Assembly: GCF_001517585.1 (NCBI RefSeq) | Contig: NZ_FBYC01000003.1 | Location: 1 to 64,000, forward strand | Direction: 5' to 3' | DNA: 64,000 bases | From: Roseibaca calidilacus | GTDB lineage: Bacteria; Pseudomonadota; Alphaproteobacteria; Rhodobacterales; Rhodobacteraceae | Part shown: positions 36,855 through 43,663 of the stretch, in pieces | Position numbering within the stretch: position 1 is the first letter of the stretch | Layout: every line of letters starts with the position of its first letter | Made by a program: the position numbers and the translations under genes | The notes under the pieces: generated by a model | Told to the model about the DNA's origin: nothing | The model's database searches: none | Seen by the model: the letters and a program-made list of their open reading frames with translations, nothing else

Positions 36855-37771
36855 GCTTCACCTGTAAGGTGACGCTCAAGCCTATCGCCGGCCAAGCCCA
36901 GCAACTCTGGTGCTGCCGACAAGTACCAGTACGTGTGCTTGGGGTCGGCATGACCAAGGTAGGTGGCCAGAGTGGCCAAGCGGGAGCCGGGTGCACCCGT
37001 TCGATATCCGTCGGCGATGGTGCTGACGGCGAAGCTGTGCCGTAGATCGTGAATCCGGGGTCGGCAGGTCGGCGAACGCGGAACGATGCCGCAATAATGC
37101 AGCAGCTTCTGGAAAGTAGGCTGCACGATGTTGTAGCGCAGCCGCTTTCCAGTTGCACTGATCAAGAGAACCGGCGCGCTGGAAGGACGCGGACGATCGG
37201 ATCGAAGAAGGTAGTTCTGCAAGACAGCGACTGTCGTCGGATGCAGGGGCAATGCCCGTGCCTTGTCAAACTTTCCCTTTCGGATCGTCACTATGCCGTC
37301 GCCGATATTGAGGTCGTCACTATCGAGGCCGATCGCCTCGCCAATCCGCATGCCGGTCACCGCCAGCAGGCCGATCAGCACCCGGTAGGTGGCCTGTACG
37401 TGTGATCCGGGCAAGATTTCCGTGGCGCGCATCAAGTCGGCCACCTCCTGTGGGGTGAAGAGGTAGGGCGTTGTGCGCCGTCTTCGTGCTGGAATGAGAT
37501 CGTCTGGCGGCACTTCGCTGACCCCGTCGAGCGTATGCAGGTGCCGGGCGAAGATACGCACGTCAGCCAGTCGCCTATTGGTCCAAACAGGATCTGCGCC
37601 TGAAGGAAGCGTTGCCCAGGCGAGCGCTGTCACGGTCCGAACATGGGTCTCGCCACGTTCCTCTGCGAACGCAACAAACTGGCGAAGACGTCGCTCGACC
37701 TGATCCATTTTGTAGCCCAAGGCACGCCGCATCGTCAGATAATCGGCAAGGGCACTTCGGAGGTGGCTCAT
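36851..37771 (-). CDS. ritB: Tyrosine recombinase, middle gene of the RIT trio (RitB)
   Basis: A 306-residue integrase beginning MSHLRSALADYLTMRRALGYKM. Catalytic features are the Arg in LLAVTGMRIGEAIGL, HDLRHSFAV and LGHADPKHTYWYL (Tyr nucleophile). I chose the ATG at 37771, which overlaps the first recombinase stop as ATGA; an ATG at 37789 is also open. Overlaps on both sides show translational coupling of the trio. Confidence 0.9.
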   Translation of the reverse strand: MSHLRSALADYLTMRRALGYKMDQVERRLRQFVAFAEERGETHVRTVTALAWATLPSGADPVWTNRRLADVRIFARHLHTLDGVSEVPPDDLIPARRRRTTPYLFTPQEVADLMRATEILPGSHVQATYRVLIGLLAVTGMRIGEAIGLDSDDLNIGDGIVTIRKGKFDKARALPLHPTTVAVLQNYLLRSDRPRPSSAPVLLISATGKRLRYNIVQPTFQKLLHYCGIVPRSPTCRPRIHDLRHSFAVSTIADGYRTGAPGSRLATLATYLGHADPKHTYWYLSAAPELLGLAGDRLERHLTGEA

Positions 37772-38979
37772 TGCGCGTCCTCCGGCCAAGAACGCGCGAT
37801 CAGGCGCAGATTGGTGCGGTCGACCTTGGCGTAGATCGCGGTAGTTTGGGCTCGGCGGTGACGCAAAAGCTGTCCGATCTCAGACAAAGAGGCGCCGGCG
37901 CGCAATAGCTCTGTCGCTGCAGTGTGGCGAAGCAGGTGCGCATGAACGCGCCCAAGGCCAGCACGCTGGGCGGTTTCCGCCACGATGGTGCTGACCCGGC
38001 TCGGGCTGAGTGCGCGATGAGGTGCGATATGCCGGACGAAGACCATACGACCCTCAGCCTTCGTGGGTCGTGCGTGGCGCAGGTATTGGGCAACGGACTG
38101 ACCGACATCTGCCGGAAGGGGTAGCCGCTCATGACGGTTCCCCTTGCCATGTACGCAGACCGTGCCAGCGCGCCAGTCGATATCATCAAGCCCAAGCTTG
38201 GCGACCTCGCTGCGCCGCAGGCCTAATCGAACAAGCAGGGTTAAAATCGCCAAGTCGCGCACGCCGTCGGTCGAGCTGATGTCGCAGGCAGCGAGAAGCC
38301 GTCGTACCTGATCGCGTTCGAGTCCCTTCGGCAGTCCTGCAAGTCGGCGGTGTAAGACTGAAGGTACAGCCGGGGCCAGCGGGCGCTCCGTGACGCCGTC
38401 GAGGTGTAGGAACCTGAGGAAAGACCGCAGCGCCGTGAGGGTCAGCTTCGCCACGCCTGTGTTCCGCGAAGGGCACCAAGCCACCACGAAGGATGTGACA
38501 TCGGCGGAGGTCAGGCTCGCAAGATTGAGACCGCTATCTTGAATACGCGCGTCAAGGAATGGCCGCAGACAATCGACATAACGATCCACTGTCGTCCCAC
38601 TAAGACCACGCTCTGATCTCAGGAATCGCCGGTACTGGTCCAAGATTGGACCAGCGGGGCCGAGTTCCTTGAGTGCTTCGGGGTTGGGCACCAAGCCCAG
38701 CCCGCGCAAATGGTGGAGAATGTGACCCAGTGCCTTGGGCGTCTTTAGCTTGCGCACCCCTGCGGCGCGACGATCGCCCATGAACCGATTAACCTGAACC
38801 TCCGATAAATTGCTCAGCTCCATCTGCTGGCCCGCTAGCCAAGAGAGCAAATCATTCAACAGCCTGCGCTGCTTCCAGATCGTGTCAGCGGCGTAGCCTA
38901 GCTTATGCAAATTCTCCTCGAGGCCCACGGAAAGGGCCGTGACAGGGTTCTTGACCCGTTTCTTCTTGAGTTTGTTCAT
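37768..38979 (-). CDS. ritA: Tyrosine recombinase, first gene of the RIT trio (RitA)
   Basis: A 403-residue integrase, the longest of the three, with an extended N-terminal DNA-binding region (residues about 1-170). The catalytic domain shows LLVRLGLRRSEVAKLGL, HLLRHTAATELL and LRHRRAQTTAIYAKVD; the usual LGH is LRH here, a conservative change seen in other recombinases. It is the promoter-proximal gene of the element, reading away from the right end. Confidence 0.9.
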   Translation of the reverse strand: MNKLKKKRVKNPVTALSVGLEENLHKLGYAADTIWKQRRLLNDLLSWLAGQQMELSNLSEVQVNRFMGDRRAAGVRKLKTPKALGHILHHLRGLGLVPNPEALKELGPAGPILDQYRRFLRSERGLSGTTVDRYVDCLRPFLDARIQDSGLNLASLTSADVTSFVVAWCPSRNTGVAKLTLTALRSFLRFLHLDGVTERPLAPAVPSVLHRRLAGLPKGLERDQVRRLLAACDISSTDGVRDLAILTLLVRLGLRRSEVAKLGLDDIDWRAGTVCVHGKGNRHERLPLPADVGQSVAQYLRHARPTKAEGRMVFVRHIAPHRALSPSRVSTIVAETAQRAGLGRVHAHLLRHTAATELLRAGASLSEIGQLLRHRRAQTTAIYAKVDRTNLRLIARSWPEDAQ

Positions 38980-39037
38980 CGTGAGGTCTCCTCGTTTCGA
39001 TGCGAAAAAGGAGACGATACCAAGCTTCAGGCCCGAG

Positions 39038-39147
39038 GATTATGCCAACAGGAATGATGTCGATTGCTTCTTATTCAGATGCTTACACGGCTATGTCGGC
39101 ATAATCCTAGCATCGGCATAAAGAGCGTTATGCCGAAGTCTGCATAA
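39038..39147. repeat. Right-end repeats of the RIT element
   Basis: GATTATGCCAA (39038-39048) mirrors the left TTGGCATAATC. TCGGCATAA at 39096-39104 and 39113-39121 (again 17 bp apart) mirrors the left TTATGCCGA pair. A further TTATGCCGA (39128-39136) and TGCATAA (39141-39147) lie at the tip. Confidence 0.75.
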
Positions 39148-39481
39148 CGCGCTGACCGTCCGAGGTCCCATCGAGCGATTCCATGTCCTCTATCTCGACC
39201 GCAAGAACCGCATCATCGCCGATAAGCTATTGTCGACCGGCACAGTCGATCATGTCCCTGTCTATCCGCGCGAGGTGATTAAGAGAGCCCTGATGCTGAA
39301 CGCCAGCGCCCTGATCCTGATCCACAACCACCCGTCGGGCGATCCGACGCCGTCCGAGGCCGATCTCAGCATGACCAAGGAGATCCAGAAGGGCTGCAAG
39401 TATCTCGGCCTCACGCTGCACGACCACATCATCGTGGGAGCCGGGACGGAGCTGAGCCTGCGGGCCCTCGGCAAGCTCTGA
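39148..39481 (+). pseudogene. radC: radC 3' fragment with the JAB catalytic domain
   Basis: The frame continues Rad[21 protein letters not shown], then [30 protein letters not shown] (HxH...S..D metal motif) to the stop at 39481. RadC-like JAB proteins are common on mobile elements; their role is unsettled. From within the RIT element no start is available except an internal ATG at 39230, which would lose part of the domain. The gene is almost certainly inactive while the element is in place. Confidence 0.85.
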
Positions 39482-39515
39482 CGCTGTGGCCCGATCCATC
39501 ACCGTCGCCCCTTCG

Positions 39516-39590
39516 AGGAAGAGGGCGGCGGTTTGGTCTTTGACGGATGAGGCGGGGAGAGTGGCTCCCCGCGCCGTCGGAGATATTGCC
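39516..39590 (+). promoter_or_regulatory. Conserved 5' leader B (purine box plus hairpin)
   Basis: Purine box AGGAAGAGGGC at 39516-39526, hairpin at 39552-39572 (stem GCGGGGAG/CTCCCCGC, loop AGTGG), then GGAGA before the ATG at 39591. The stem differs from leader A by a compensated base pair (T-A to G-C) and the loop is identical. Confidence 0.6.
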
Positions 39591-40109
39591 ATGTTTGACC
39601 TTCCCCTGCCGATCCAGCCGAGCCCACGCTCGATGCGGCCCGTCCCAAGTGGCGCGACTGTCGCTTCTGATTCGAGCCTGCCTTTTGCGCTGACGCGGAC
39701 GCACCGGACGCCCGCGGCCCTGTTGTCAGGCACCGCTGCCCCCGTGGTCGTTGAGCGTTTCGCGACGCTGGCCGATGCCATGCAGGGGGCGTTTGAGCTT
39801 GCCGAGGACAACGGCTCCGATGCAGCGCCGCAGCTTCTGGCCATCCTTGATTGCGACCAGCGCCTGGTTCTTGCCGGGGCCGCCAGTCATGGCGCTGTGG
39901 CTTGGTGCCACCCTGTCGCCAATGCTCTTGAGGCGCGGGCCGTCGTGACCGAGGCGGTTCAACTTCGCGCCCAGGCTGGCCGTGCCATTGATTGGCACGA
40001 GCCTGAATTGGCGCAGCGGCTTCGTCACCGTGCTGATCTGCTGGATGCGCGTCTGGTCGATCCGCTGTGGCGCGCTTTTGCCGCCCGGGCGCTGCAGATC
40101 GCGGCGTGA
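39591..40109 (+). CDS. Accessory-region hypothetical protein, 172 residues
   Basis: Starts at the ATG at 39591 after CGGAGATATTGCC. The N-terminal 40 residues are Pro/Ser-rich (LPLPIQPSPRSMRP); the rest is Ala-rich and helical (ATLADAMQGAFELAEDN, HPVANALEARAVVTEA). No family recognised. It is expressed from a leader shared with the DUF932 and neighbouring genes, so it belongs to the same accessory gene set. Confidence 0.7.
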   Translation: MFDLPLPIQPSPRSMRPVPSGATVASDSSLPFALTRTHRTPAALLSGTAAPVVVERFATLADAMQGAFELAEDNGSDAAPQLLAILDCDQRLVLAGAASHGAVAWCHPVANALEARAVVTEAVQLRAQAGRAIDWHEPELAQRLRHRADLLDARLVDPLWRAFAARALQIAA

Positions 40110-40121
40110 TGCCCGAGAGAC

Positions 40122-40212
40122 AGAGGAGGGCTGGGAAGGGTTTGAGCCTTCGGGGGCCAGAAGAGTGCGCCACCCGGGGGGTCTGACCTGTCCTCACCGA
40201 ACGGAGATATCC
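40122..40212 (+). promoter_or_regulatory. Related 5' leader C
   Basis: The purine box AGAGGAGGGC (40122-40131) is identical to that of leader D, about 80 nt upstream of the ATG at 40213, with GC-rich potential stems between (CGGGGGCC and CCACCCGGGGGG region). The hairpin of leaders A and B is not clearly kept. Confidence 0.4.
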
Positions 40213-40704
40213 ATGACCCAGACTGAACCCACTCTGGCCGCCCCGCTGCGACCATCCACCGTCGATTTCGGGGCGATCCTTGCCGCACATGCCGAACGCA
40301 CCGCCCGGACCCTCGCCCTGCGCCCCGGCAACAAGGATCGCCTCTTCGATGGTCTCATGGCCGCCGGCATCACCCATGTCACTGTCACCTTCGATGGTGC
40401 TGGAGACAGCGGCCAGATCGAAAGCGTCGGCGCATGGTCCGGCGAGACCGCCGTCGAGTTCCCTGCGACCAAGATCGCCTATGCGGCACTGACCTGGGAC
40501 GACCCCGCGGTCGAGATGCGGCAGCTCTCGCTGGAAGATGTCGTCGAGCAGCTGGCCTATGACTTCCTCTCCGACACCCATGGCGGTTGGGAAAACAATG
40601 ACGGCGCGTGGGGCGAGTTCTGCTTCGATGCGTCCGCACGCTGCATCCATCTCGAGTTCAACGAGCGCTTCACCTCGTCCGAACTTTACACGCACGATTT
40701 CTGA
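40213..40704 (+). CDS. Accessory hypothetical protein (DUF6878-like)
   Basis: A 163-residue acidic protein. Its C-terminal part (YDFLSDTHGGWENNDGAWGEFCFD then LEFNERFTSSE) resembles the family I know as DUF6878, found on plasmids and integrative elements. Function unknown. It starts at ATG 40213 after GGAGATATCC and precedes a cluster of similarly small acidic proteins by 10 nt. Confidence 0.72.
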   Translation: MTQTEPTLAAPLRPSTVDFGAILAAHAERTARTLALRPGNKDRLFDGLMAAGITHVTVTFDGAGDSGQIESVGAWSGETAVEFPATKIAYAALTWDDPAVEMRQLSLEDVVEQLAYDFLSDTHGGWENNDGAWGEFCFDASARCIHLEFNERFTSSELYTHDF

Positions 40705-40714
40705 GGGGGCGGCG

Positions 40715-41092
40715 ATGGCACATCCCTATCACCACGCGCTCTCCTCGGTGAGGAAATGGGGCGGCACGGTCGATGATTTCATCGCGGTGCATAAATGGTT
40801 CGACCAAAGCAAGGAGATCACTGCCGATTTTCGGCACCGGGCCCTGCGGCACCATGCCGAGGGCATATTCATGGCCGAGACGATCTTCGGCCAGACCCTC
40901 ACGCTCTCGACCGGGCGCATCATCCCGACCCGCTGGGTCGGCGAACAGCACGTGAAGGAGGACCTCGGCTTCATCCCGAGCTTCGCCGACTGGGTGAAGG
41001 CCATCCGGCCCGCACCCTGGATGGGTCGGACCGCGCGGATCGAGGCTCTGGTCGATCCACATATCGCCTCGCCCGTGGTCGAGGTCAGTTGA
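40715..41092 (+). CDS. Accessory hypothetical protein (DUF6915-like)
   Basis: A 125-residue protein starting MAHPYHHALSSVRKWGG and containing HKWFDQSKEITADFRHRALRHHAEGIFMAE and the segment PTRWVGEQHVKEDLGFIPS. The His-rich helix (HRALRHHAEG) is striking. It matches a small family often annotated DUF6915 on mobile elements. Role unknown. The next ORF starts 1 nt after the stop. Confidence 0.75.
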   Translation: MAHPYHHALSSVRKWGGTVDDFIAVHKWFDQSKEITADFRHRALRHHAEGIFMAETIFGQTLTLSTGRIIPTRWVGEQHVKEDLGFIPSFADWVKAIRPAPWMGRTARIEALVDPHIASPVVEVS

Positions 41093-41093
41093 G

Positions 41094-41291
41094 ATGACCG
41101 ATCCAGCCTATCAGCGCCTCGGCCTGCCGGCGACGGCTTCGCCATTTGCTGTCCTGCGCGCTGCGGTCAGGGCGCTTCACCCTGACACGCGCGCCGTGAG
41201 CGGCTTCCGGGCAGCGCGCAAGCGCTTCTACCGACAGATGCTCTGCGCGCATGCCGCGCGACAGGCGGCGGGCGACAGTCCCACACGCTGA
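41094..41291 (+). CDS. Tiny J-domain-like protein
   Basis: A 65-residue basic protein: YQRLGLPATASPFAVLRAAVRALHPDTR. The HPD tripeptide followed by a basic helix resembles helices II-III of DnaJ J-domains, although the domain is shorter than the normal 70 residues and the helix II residues are unusual. It might stimulate DnaK or be a degenerate remnant. It is packed between accessory genes. Confidence 0.5.
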   Translation: MTDPAYQRLGLPATASPFAVLRAAVRALHPDTRAVSGFRAARKRFYRQMLCAHAARQAAGDSPTR

Positions 41292-41326
41292 TCGCCCCCC
41301 AACTACCCTTTCATCCCAATCCAGCG

Positions 41327-41344
41327 CCCGGCCTCTCGGCCGGG
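41327..41344 (+). terminator. Terminator-like hairpin
   Basis: CCCGGCC-TCTC-GGCCGGG: a perfect 7-bp stem with a 4-nt loop followed by TCTTCCCC. It lies between the J-domain-like gene and the next accessory gene. Confidence 0.55.
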
Positions 41345-41367
41345 TCTTCCCCATTCAGGAGGTCCCC

Positions 41368-41787
41368 ATGGCGGATTACTTCACCCATTTCTCATGCCTG
41401 ATCGACGTCGGCAGCCCCGACAAGGCCGCTGGCGCGCTCGGCCTGTTCCAGAGCTTGCGCGCTGCGGATCAGGACGCTGATGACCCGGAGGTCGCGGGCT
41501 TCGATCTCATGCGTCAGGACGCGCCCGAGGGCAGCGCCCTCTGGATCCATGACGACGACCACGGCGATGTCGAAGCCGTCATCCGCTTCGTGCTGCGCCT
41601 GGCAGAAGACCTCGACCTCACTGGCCTCTGGGGGTTCCAGTATGGCCTGACCTGCTCCCGGCCGCGCCTCGACGCCTTCGGCGGCGGCGCGCATGTCATC
41701 GATCTCGGCGCTCGCAAATCCATCGGCTGGACCAGCACGCAAGAATGGCTGGCTGCCGCGCTGAACGGGGAGGACGTCGATGCCTGA
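41368..41787 (+). CDS. Accessory acidic hypothetical protein, 139 residues
   Basis: Starts at ATG 41368 with a strong CAGGAGGT ribosome-binding site. A strongly acidic protein (MADYFTHFSCLIDVGSPDKAAGALGLFQSL, then HDDDHGDVEAVIRFVLRLAEDLDLTG). The pattern of an acidic compact alpha/beta protein is typical of plasmid and element accessory proteins, including DNA mimics, but no family is recognised. The 3' end overlaps the next gene by 8 nt. Confidence 0.7.
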   Translation: MADYFTHFSCLIDVGSPDKAAGALGLFQSLRAADQDADDPEVAGFDLMRQDAPEGSALWIHDDDHGDVEAVIRFVLRLAEDLDLTGLWGFQYGLTCSRPRLDAFGGGAHVIDLGARKSIGWTSTQEWLAAALNGEDVDA

Positions 41788-42424
41788 GGTCATCTGCACC
41801 ACCGTCTACCAGTTCCCCGAACTCTCGGACGCGGCCAAGGACAAGGCGCGCAGCTGGTATCGCGAGCTTGGGCCCCACGACGATTGGTGGGACGCGGTCT
41901 ACGAGGATTTCGAGCGGATCTGCGAGATCCTCGGCGTCCGGCTCAAAACCACGCCTGTGCGGCTGATGGGCGGAGGGACGCGGGCCAAGCCCTGCATCTG
42001 GTTCTCCGGCTTCTGGAGCCAGGGGGACGGGGCTTGCTTCGAAAGCTACTGGTCCCACAGCAAGGGCGCGGCCGCGCGCATCCGGGACTATGCGCCCCAG
42101 GACGCGACGCTGCATGGCATCGCCGACCGCCTGCAGGCCATCCAGCGGCGCAACTTCTACCAACTCGCGGCCGAGGTCAGCCACCGGGGACGCTACTATC
42201 ACGAGTATACCATGTCCGTTGACGTCACCCGCGATAGCCCGACCTGGCAGCCGCCCACCGAGGACGCAGAGGAGATCGTGACCGAGGCGCTGCGCGACCT
42301 TGCCCGCTGGCTCTACCGCCAGCTTCAGAGTGAATACGACCACCTGACCTCGGACGAGTCCGTTGAGGACGGCATCATCGCCAATGATTACACCTTCACC
42401 GCAGGGGGGCGGCGGTTCGGATGA
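41780..42424 (+). CDS. Accessory hypothetical protein, 214 residues
   Basis: MPEVICTTVYQFPELSDAAKDKARSWYRE start; contains FWSQGDGACFESYWSHSKGAAARI and HYHEYTMSVDV-like text (YYHEYTMSVDVTRDS). A protein of this type recurs on mobile elements with DUF932 and RadC genes and is sometimes labelled antitoxin-like in databases; I do not accept that without evidence. It overlaps the previous gene by 8 nt. Trp- and Tyr-rich, mildly acidic. Confidence 0.68.
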   Translation: MPEVICTTVYQFPELSDAAKDKARSWYRELGPHDDWWDAVYEDFERICEILGVRLKTTPVRLMGGGTRAKPCIWFSGFWSQGDGACFESYWSHSKGAAARIRDYAPQDATLHGIADRLQAIQRRNFYQLAAEVSHRGRYYHEYTMSVDVTRDSPTWQPPTEDAEEIVTEALRDLARWLYRQLQSEYDHLTSDESVEDGIIANDYTFTAGGRRFG

Positions 42425-42450
42425 CACATGGGAGGGCTCAACCCATCTCT

Positions 42451-42483
42451 TGCAGAATATCCAGAATGTATGTACATTCTGCA
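42451..42483. promoter_or_regulatory. Operator of the PemK-type toxin-antitoxin operon
   Basis: AGAATGTA-TG-TACATTCT (42463-42480) is a perfect 8-bp dyad, embedded in a larger pair TGCAGAAT (42451-42458)/ATTCTGCA (42476-42483). It lies just before the antitoxin start, as expected for autoregulation by the antitoxin. Confidence 0.7.
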
Positions 42484-42501
42484 CAAATGGAGACCCCGAT
42501 C

Positions 42502-42756
42502 ATGCATGATCTTCCCGAGTTCAAGGCGGCCGACCTGACGCGGCACACAAGTGACCTGTTTGACGCGGCCATTCGGTCACCGATCGCGATCACCAAGCAT
42601 CGCAAGCCGAAATTCGTGCTGATGAGCATGGATCAGTATCAGAGCCTCACGCGGGGGGCCACGCAACAGGCTCACATGATCGACGAGATGCCCGAGGATC
42701 TCAAGACGCTGATGATAGAAGGGCTCGAGCGAGACTTGACGCGGGCGGATGACTAA
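42502..42756 (+). CDS. Type II antitoxin, Phd/YefM-like
   Basis: An 84-residue protein (ATG at 42502 after GGAG; an upstream ATG at 42487 is possible). The N-terminal part DLPEFKAADLTRHTSDLFDAAIRSPIAITKHRKPKFVLMSMDQY has the Phd/YefM antitoxin pattern. It would bind the dyad upstream and neutralise the toxin whose start overlaps its last 8 nt. The acidic C-terminal tail (EDLKTLMIEGLERDLTRADD) fits toxin binding. Confidence 0.82.
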   Translation: MHDLPEFKAADLTRHTSDLFDAAIRSPIAITKHRKPKFVLMSMDQYQSLTRGATQQAHMIDEMPEDLKTLMIEGLERDLTRADD

Positions 42757-43165
42757 GCCTGCCGCTGGAGAGGTTTTCCGCTATCCGTTCCTTTGGAAAC
42801 GCGAACAGATGGCGGGCGAGACTGAGGGCCGCAAGACGCGGCCTGTCTGTATCGCCGTCACTGTCGCCAAGTCCGATAGCGAGACCGTGGTGTTCATCCT
42901 GCCGATCACGACACAGCCTCCCTTGGCCTCGCGCAAGTTCATCGAGGTGCCCCAGATCGAGTCGCAGCGCGTGGGGTTAGAAACCCATTTCCGCAAATGG
43001 GTCATGCTGGACGAAATCAACACCGATATTATGGAGCGGTCCTATGTCTGGGAGGATCGCACGCCCATCGGCTCGTTCAGTTCCGTCTTCACATCCAAGA
43101 TCCAGTCCAGCCTGATCGCGCTTGCCAGGTCGGGTGGGGCATCCGTTGTCGATCGGCTGAAGTAG
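42749..43165 (+). CDS. PemK/MazF-like toxin
   Basis: A 138-residue protein with the PemK/MazF-like SH3-barrel profile: AGEVFRYPFLWKREQ, RPVCIAVTVAK, VVFILPITTQPP and a conserved VMLDEINTDIM strand. PemK-type enzymes are ribosome-independent mRNA interferases. It is slightly longer than typical MazF. The paired antitoxin gene overlaps by 8 nt. This pair is likely an addiction module of the mobile element. Confidence 0.8.
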   Translation: MTKPAAGEVFRYPFLWKREQMAGETEGRKTRPVCIAVTVAKSDSETVVFILPITTQPPLASRKFIEVPQIESQRVGLETHFRKWVMLDEINTDIMERSYVWEDRTPIGSFSSVFTSKIQSSLIALARSGGASVVDRLK

Positions 43166-43193
43166 TCTCGATCACCGCTGGGTCTGCCCAGAG

Positions 43194-43487
43194 TCACTTG
43201 TTCCCGTCGATCCATTTCGACATCAGCCCCTTGTCGCGGAAACACTCGTCCGGCACGGCACGGCGTTTGATCCGGGCGAGGCGTTCGGCGAAGGCCACCT
43301 GCTTTGATGTCGGACGGCTGTCCTGCGCGCCCGACTTCAGCTTGGCCTGCGCGTCGATCCAGGCGCTCAGGGACCGGCGGTCCTGCTGAACCTCCCAAGG
43401 CAGAAGCGTCTGGTTGCGCAGGGCCAGCGCGTGCGCATAGGCGATCTGCTTTGGCGTCGCGGGCAGGGCGTAAGTGGTATTTTCCAT
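43194..43487 (-). CDS. Small protein built of two tandem repeats
   Basis: A 97-residue protein containing two copies of a 35-40-residue unit: PATPKQIAYAHALALRNQTL then SLSAWIDAQ, and RPTSKQVAFAERLARIKRR then LMSKWIDGN. The unit (T-x-KQ-x-AYA...W-ID) resembles a small helical domain seen at the C-termini of topoisomerases and other element proteins, here standing alone as a duplicate. It may bind nucleic acid. Function unknown. It is convergent with the toxin gene. Confidence 0.7.
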   Translation of the reverse strand: MENTTYALPATPKQIAYAHALALRNQTLLPWEVQQDRRSLSAWIDAQAKLKSGAQDSRPTSKQVAFAERLARIKRRAVPDECFRDKGLMSKWIDGNK

Positions 43488-43577
43488 CGGGGATCTCCCT
43501 TCTTAGCTCGACATTCAATATAGAACATAACAGGAACAAAAGCAAGCCGCCTGCGGAAATCATGGGGTTTGAGAGGG

Positions 43578-43663
43578 AGAGGAGGGCCGGTGAAGGTCAG
43601 GCCTGAGGGTGCCCGAAAGAGGGTGTCCGGGGCTGATCCTGTTCCTCATTCCGGAGTTTCCTG
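43578..43663 (+). promoter_or_regulatory. Related 5' leader D
   Basis: Purine box AGAGGAGGGC at 43578-43587, identical to leader C, about 76 nt upstream of the ATG at 43664, with GC-rich potential stems (TCAGGCCTGA, GGGTGCCC and GGGTGTCC) in between. Confidence 0.4.

Larger units (their letters stand above)
35780..39147 (-). mobile_element. RIT element (recombinase in trio) inserted in radC
   Basis: Three adjacent, mutually overlapping tyrosine recombinase genes on the minus strand, flanked by inverted 9-bp motifs at both ends, are the hallmark of RIT elements. The proposed ends are the bases next to a duplicated CGC (35777-35779 and 39148-39150). Precise removal restores a continuous radC frame. 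No cargo gene is present. The exact boundary is inferred from that reconstruction and may be off by a few bases. Confidence 0.85.

Noticed and set aside
39230-39481. A short complete radC gene starting at 39230
   Set aside because: That ATG is internal to the JAB domain; the upstream text before it already matches RadC, so this is the 3' part of an interrupted gene.
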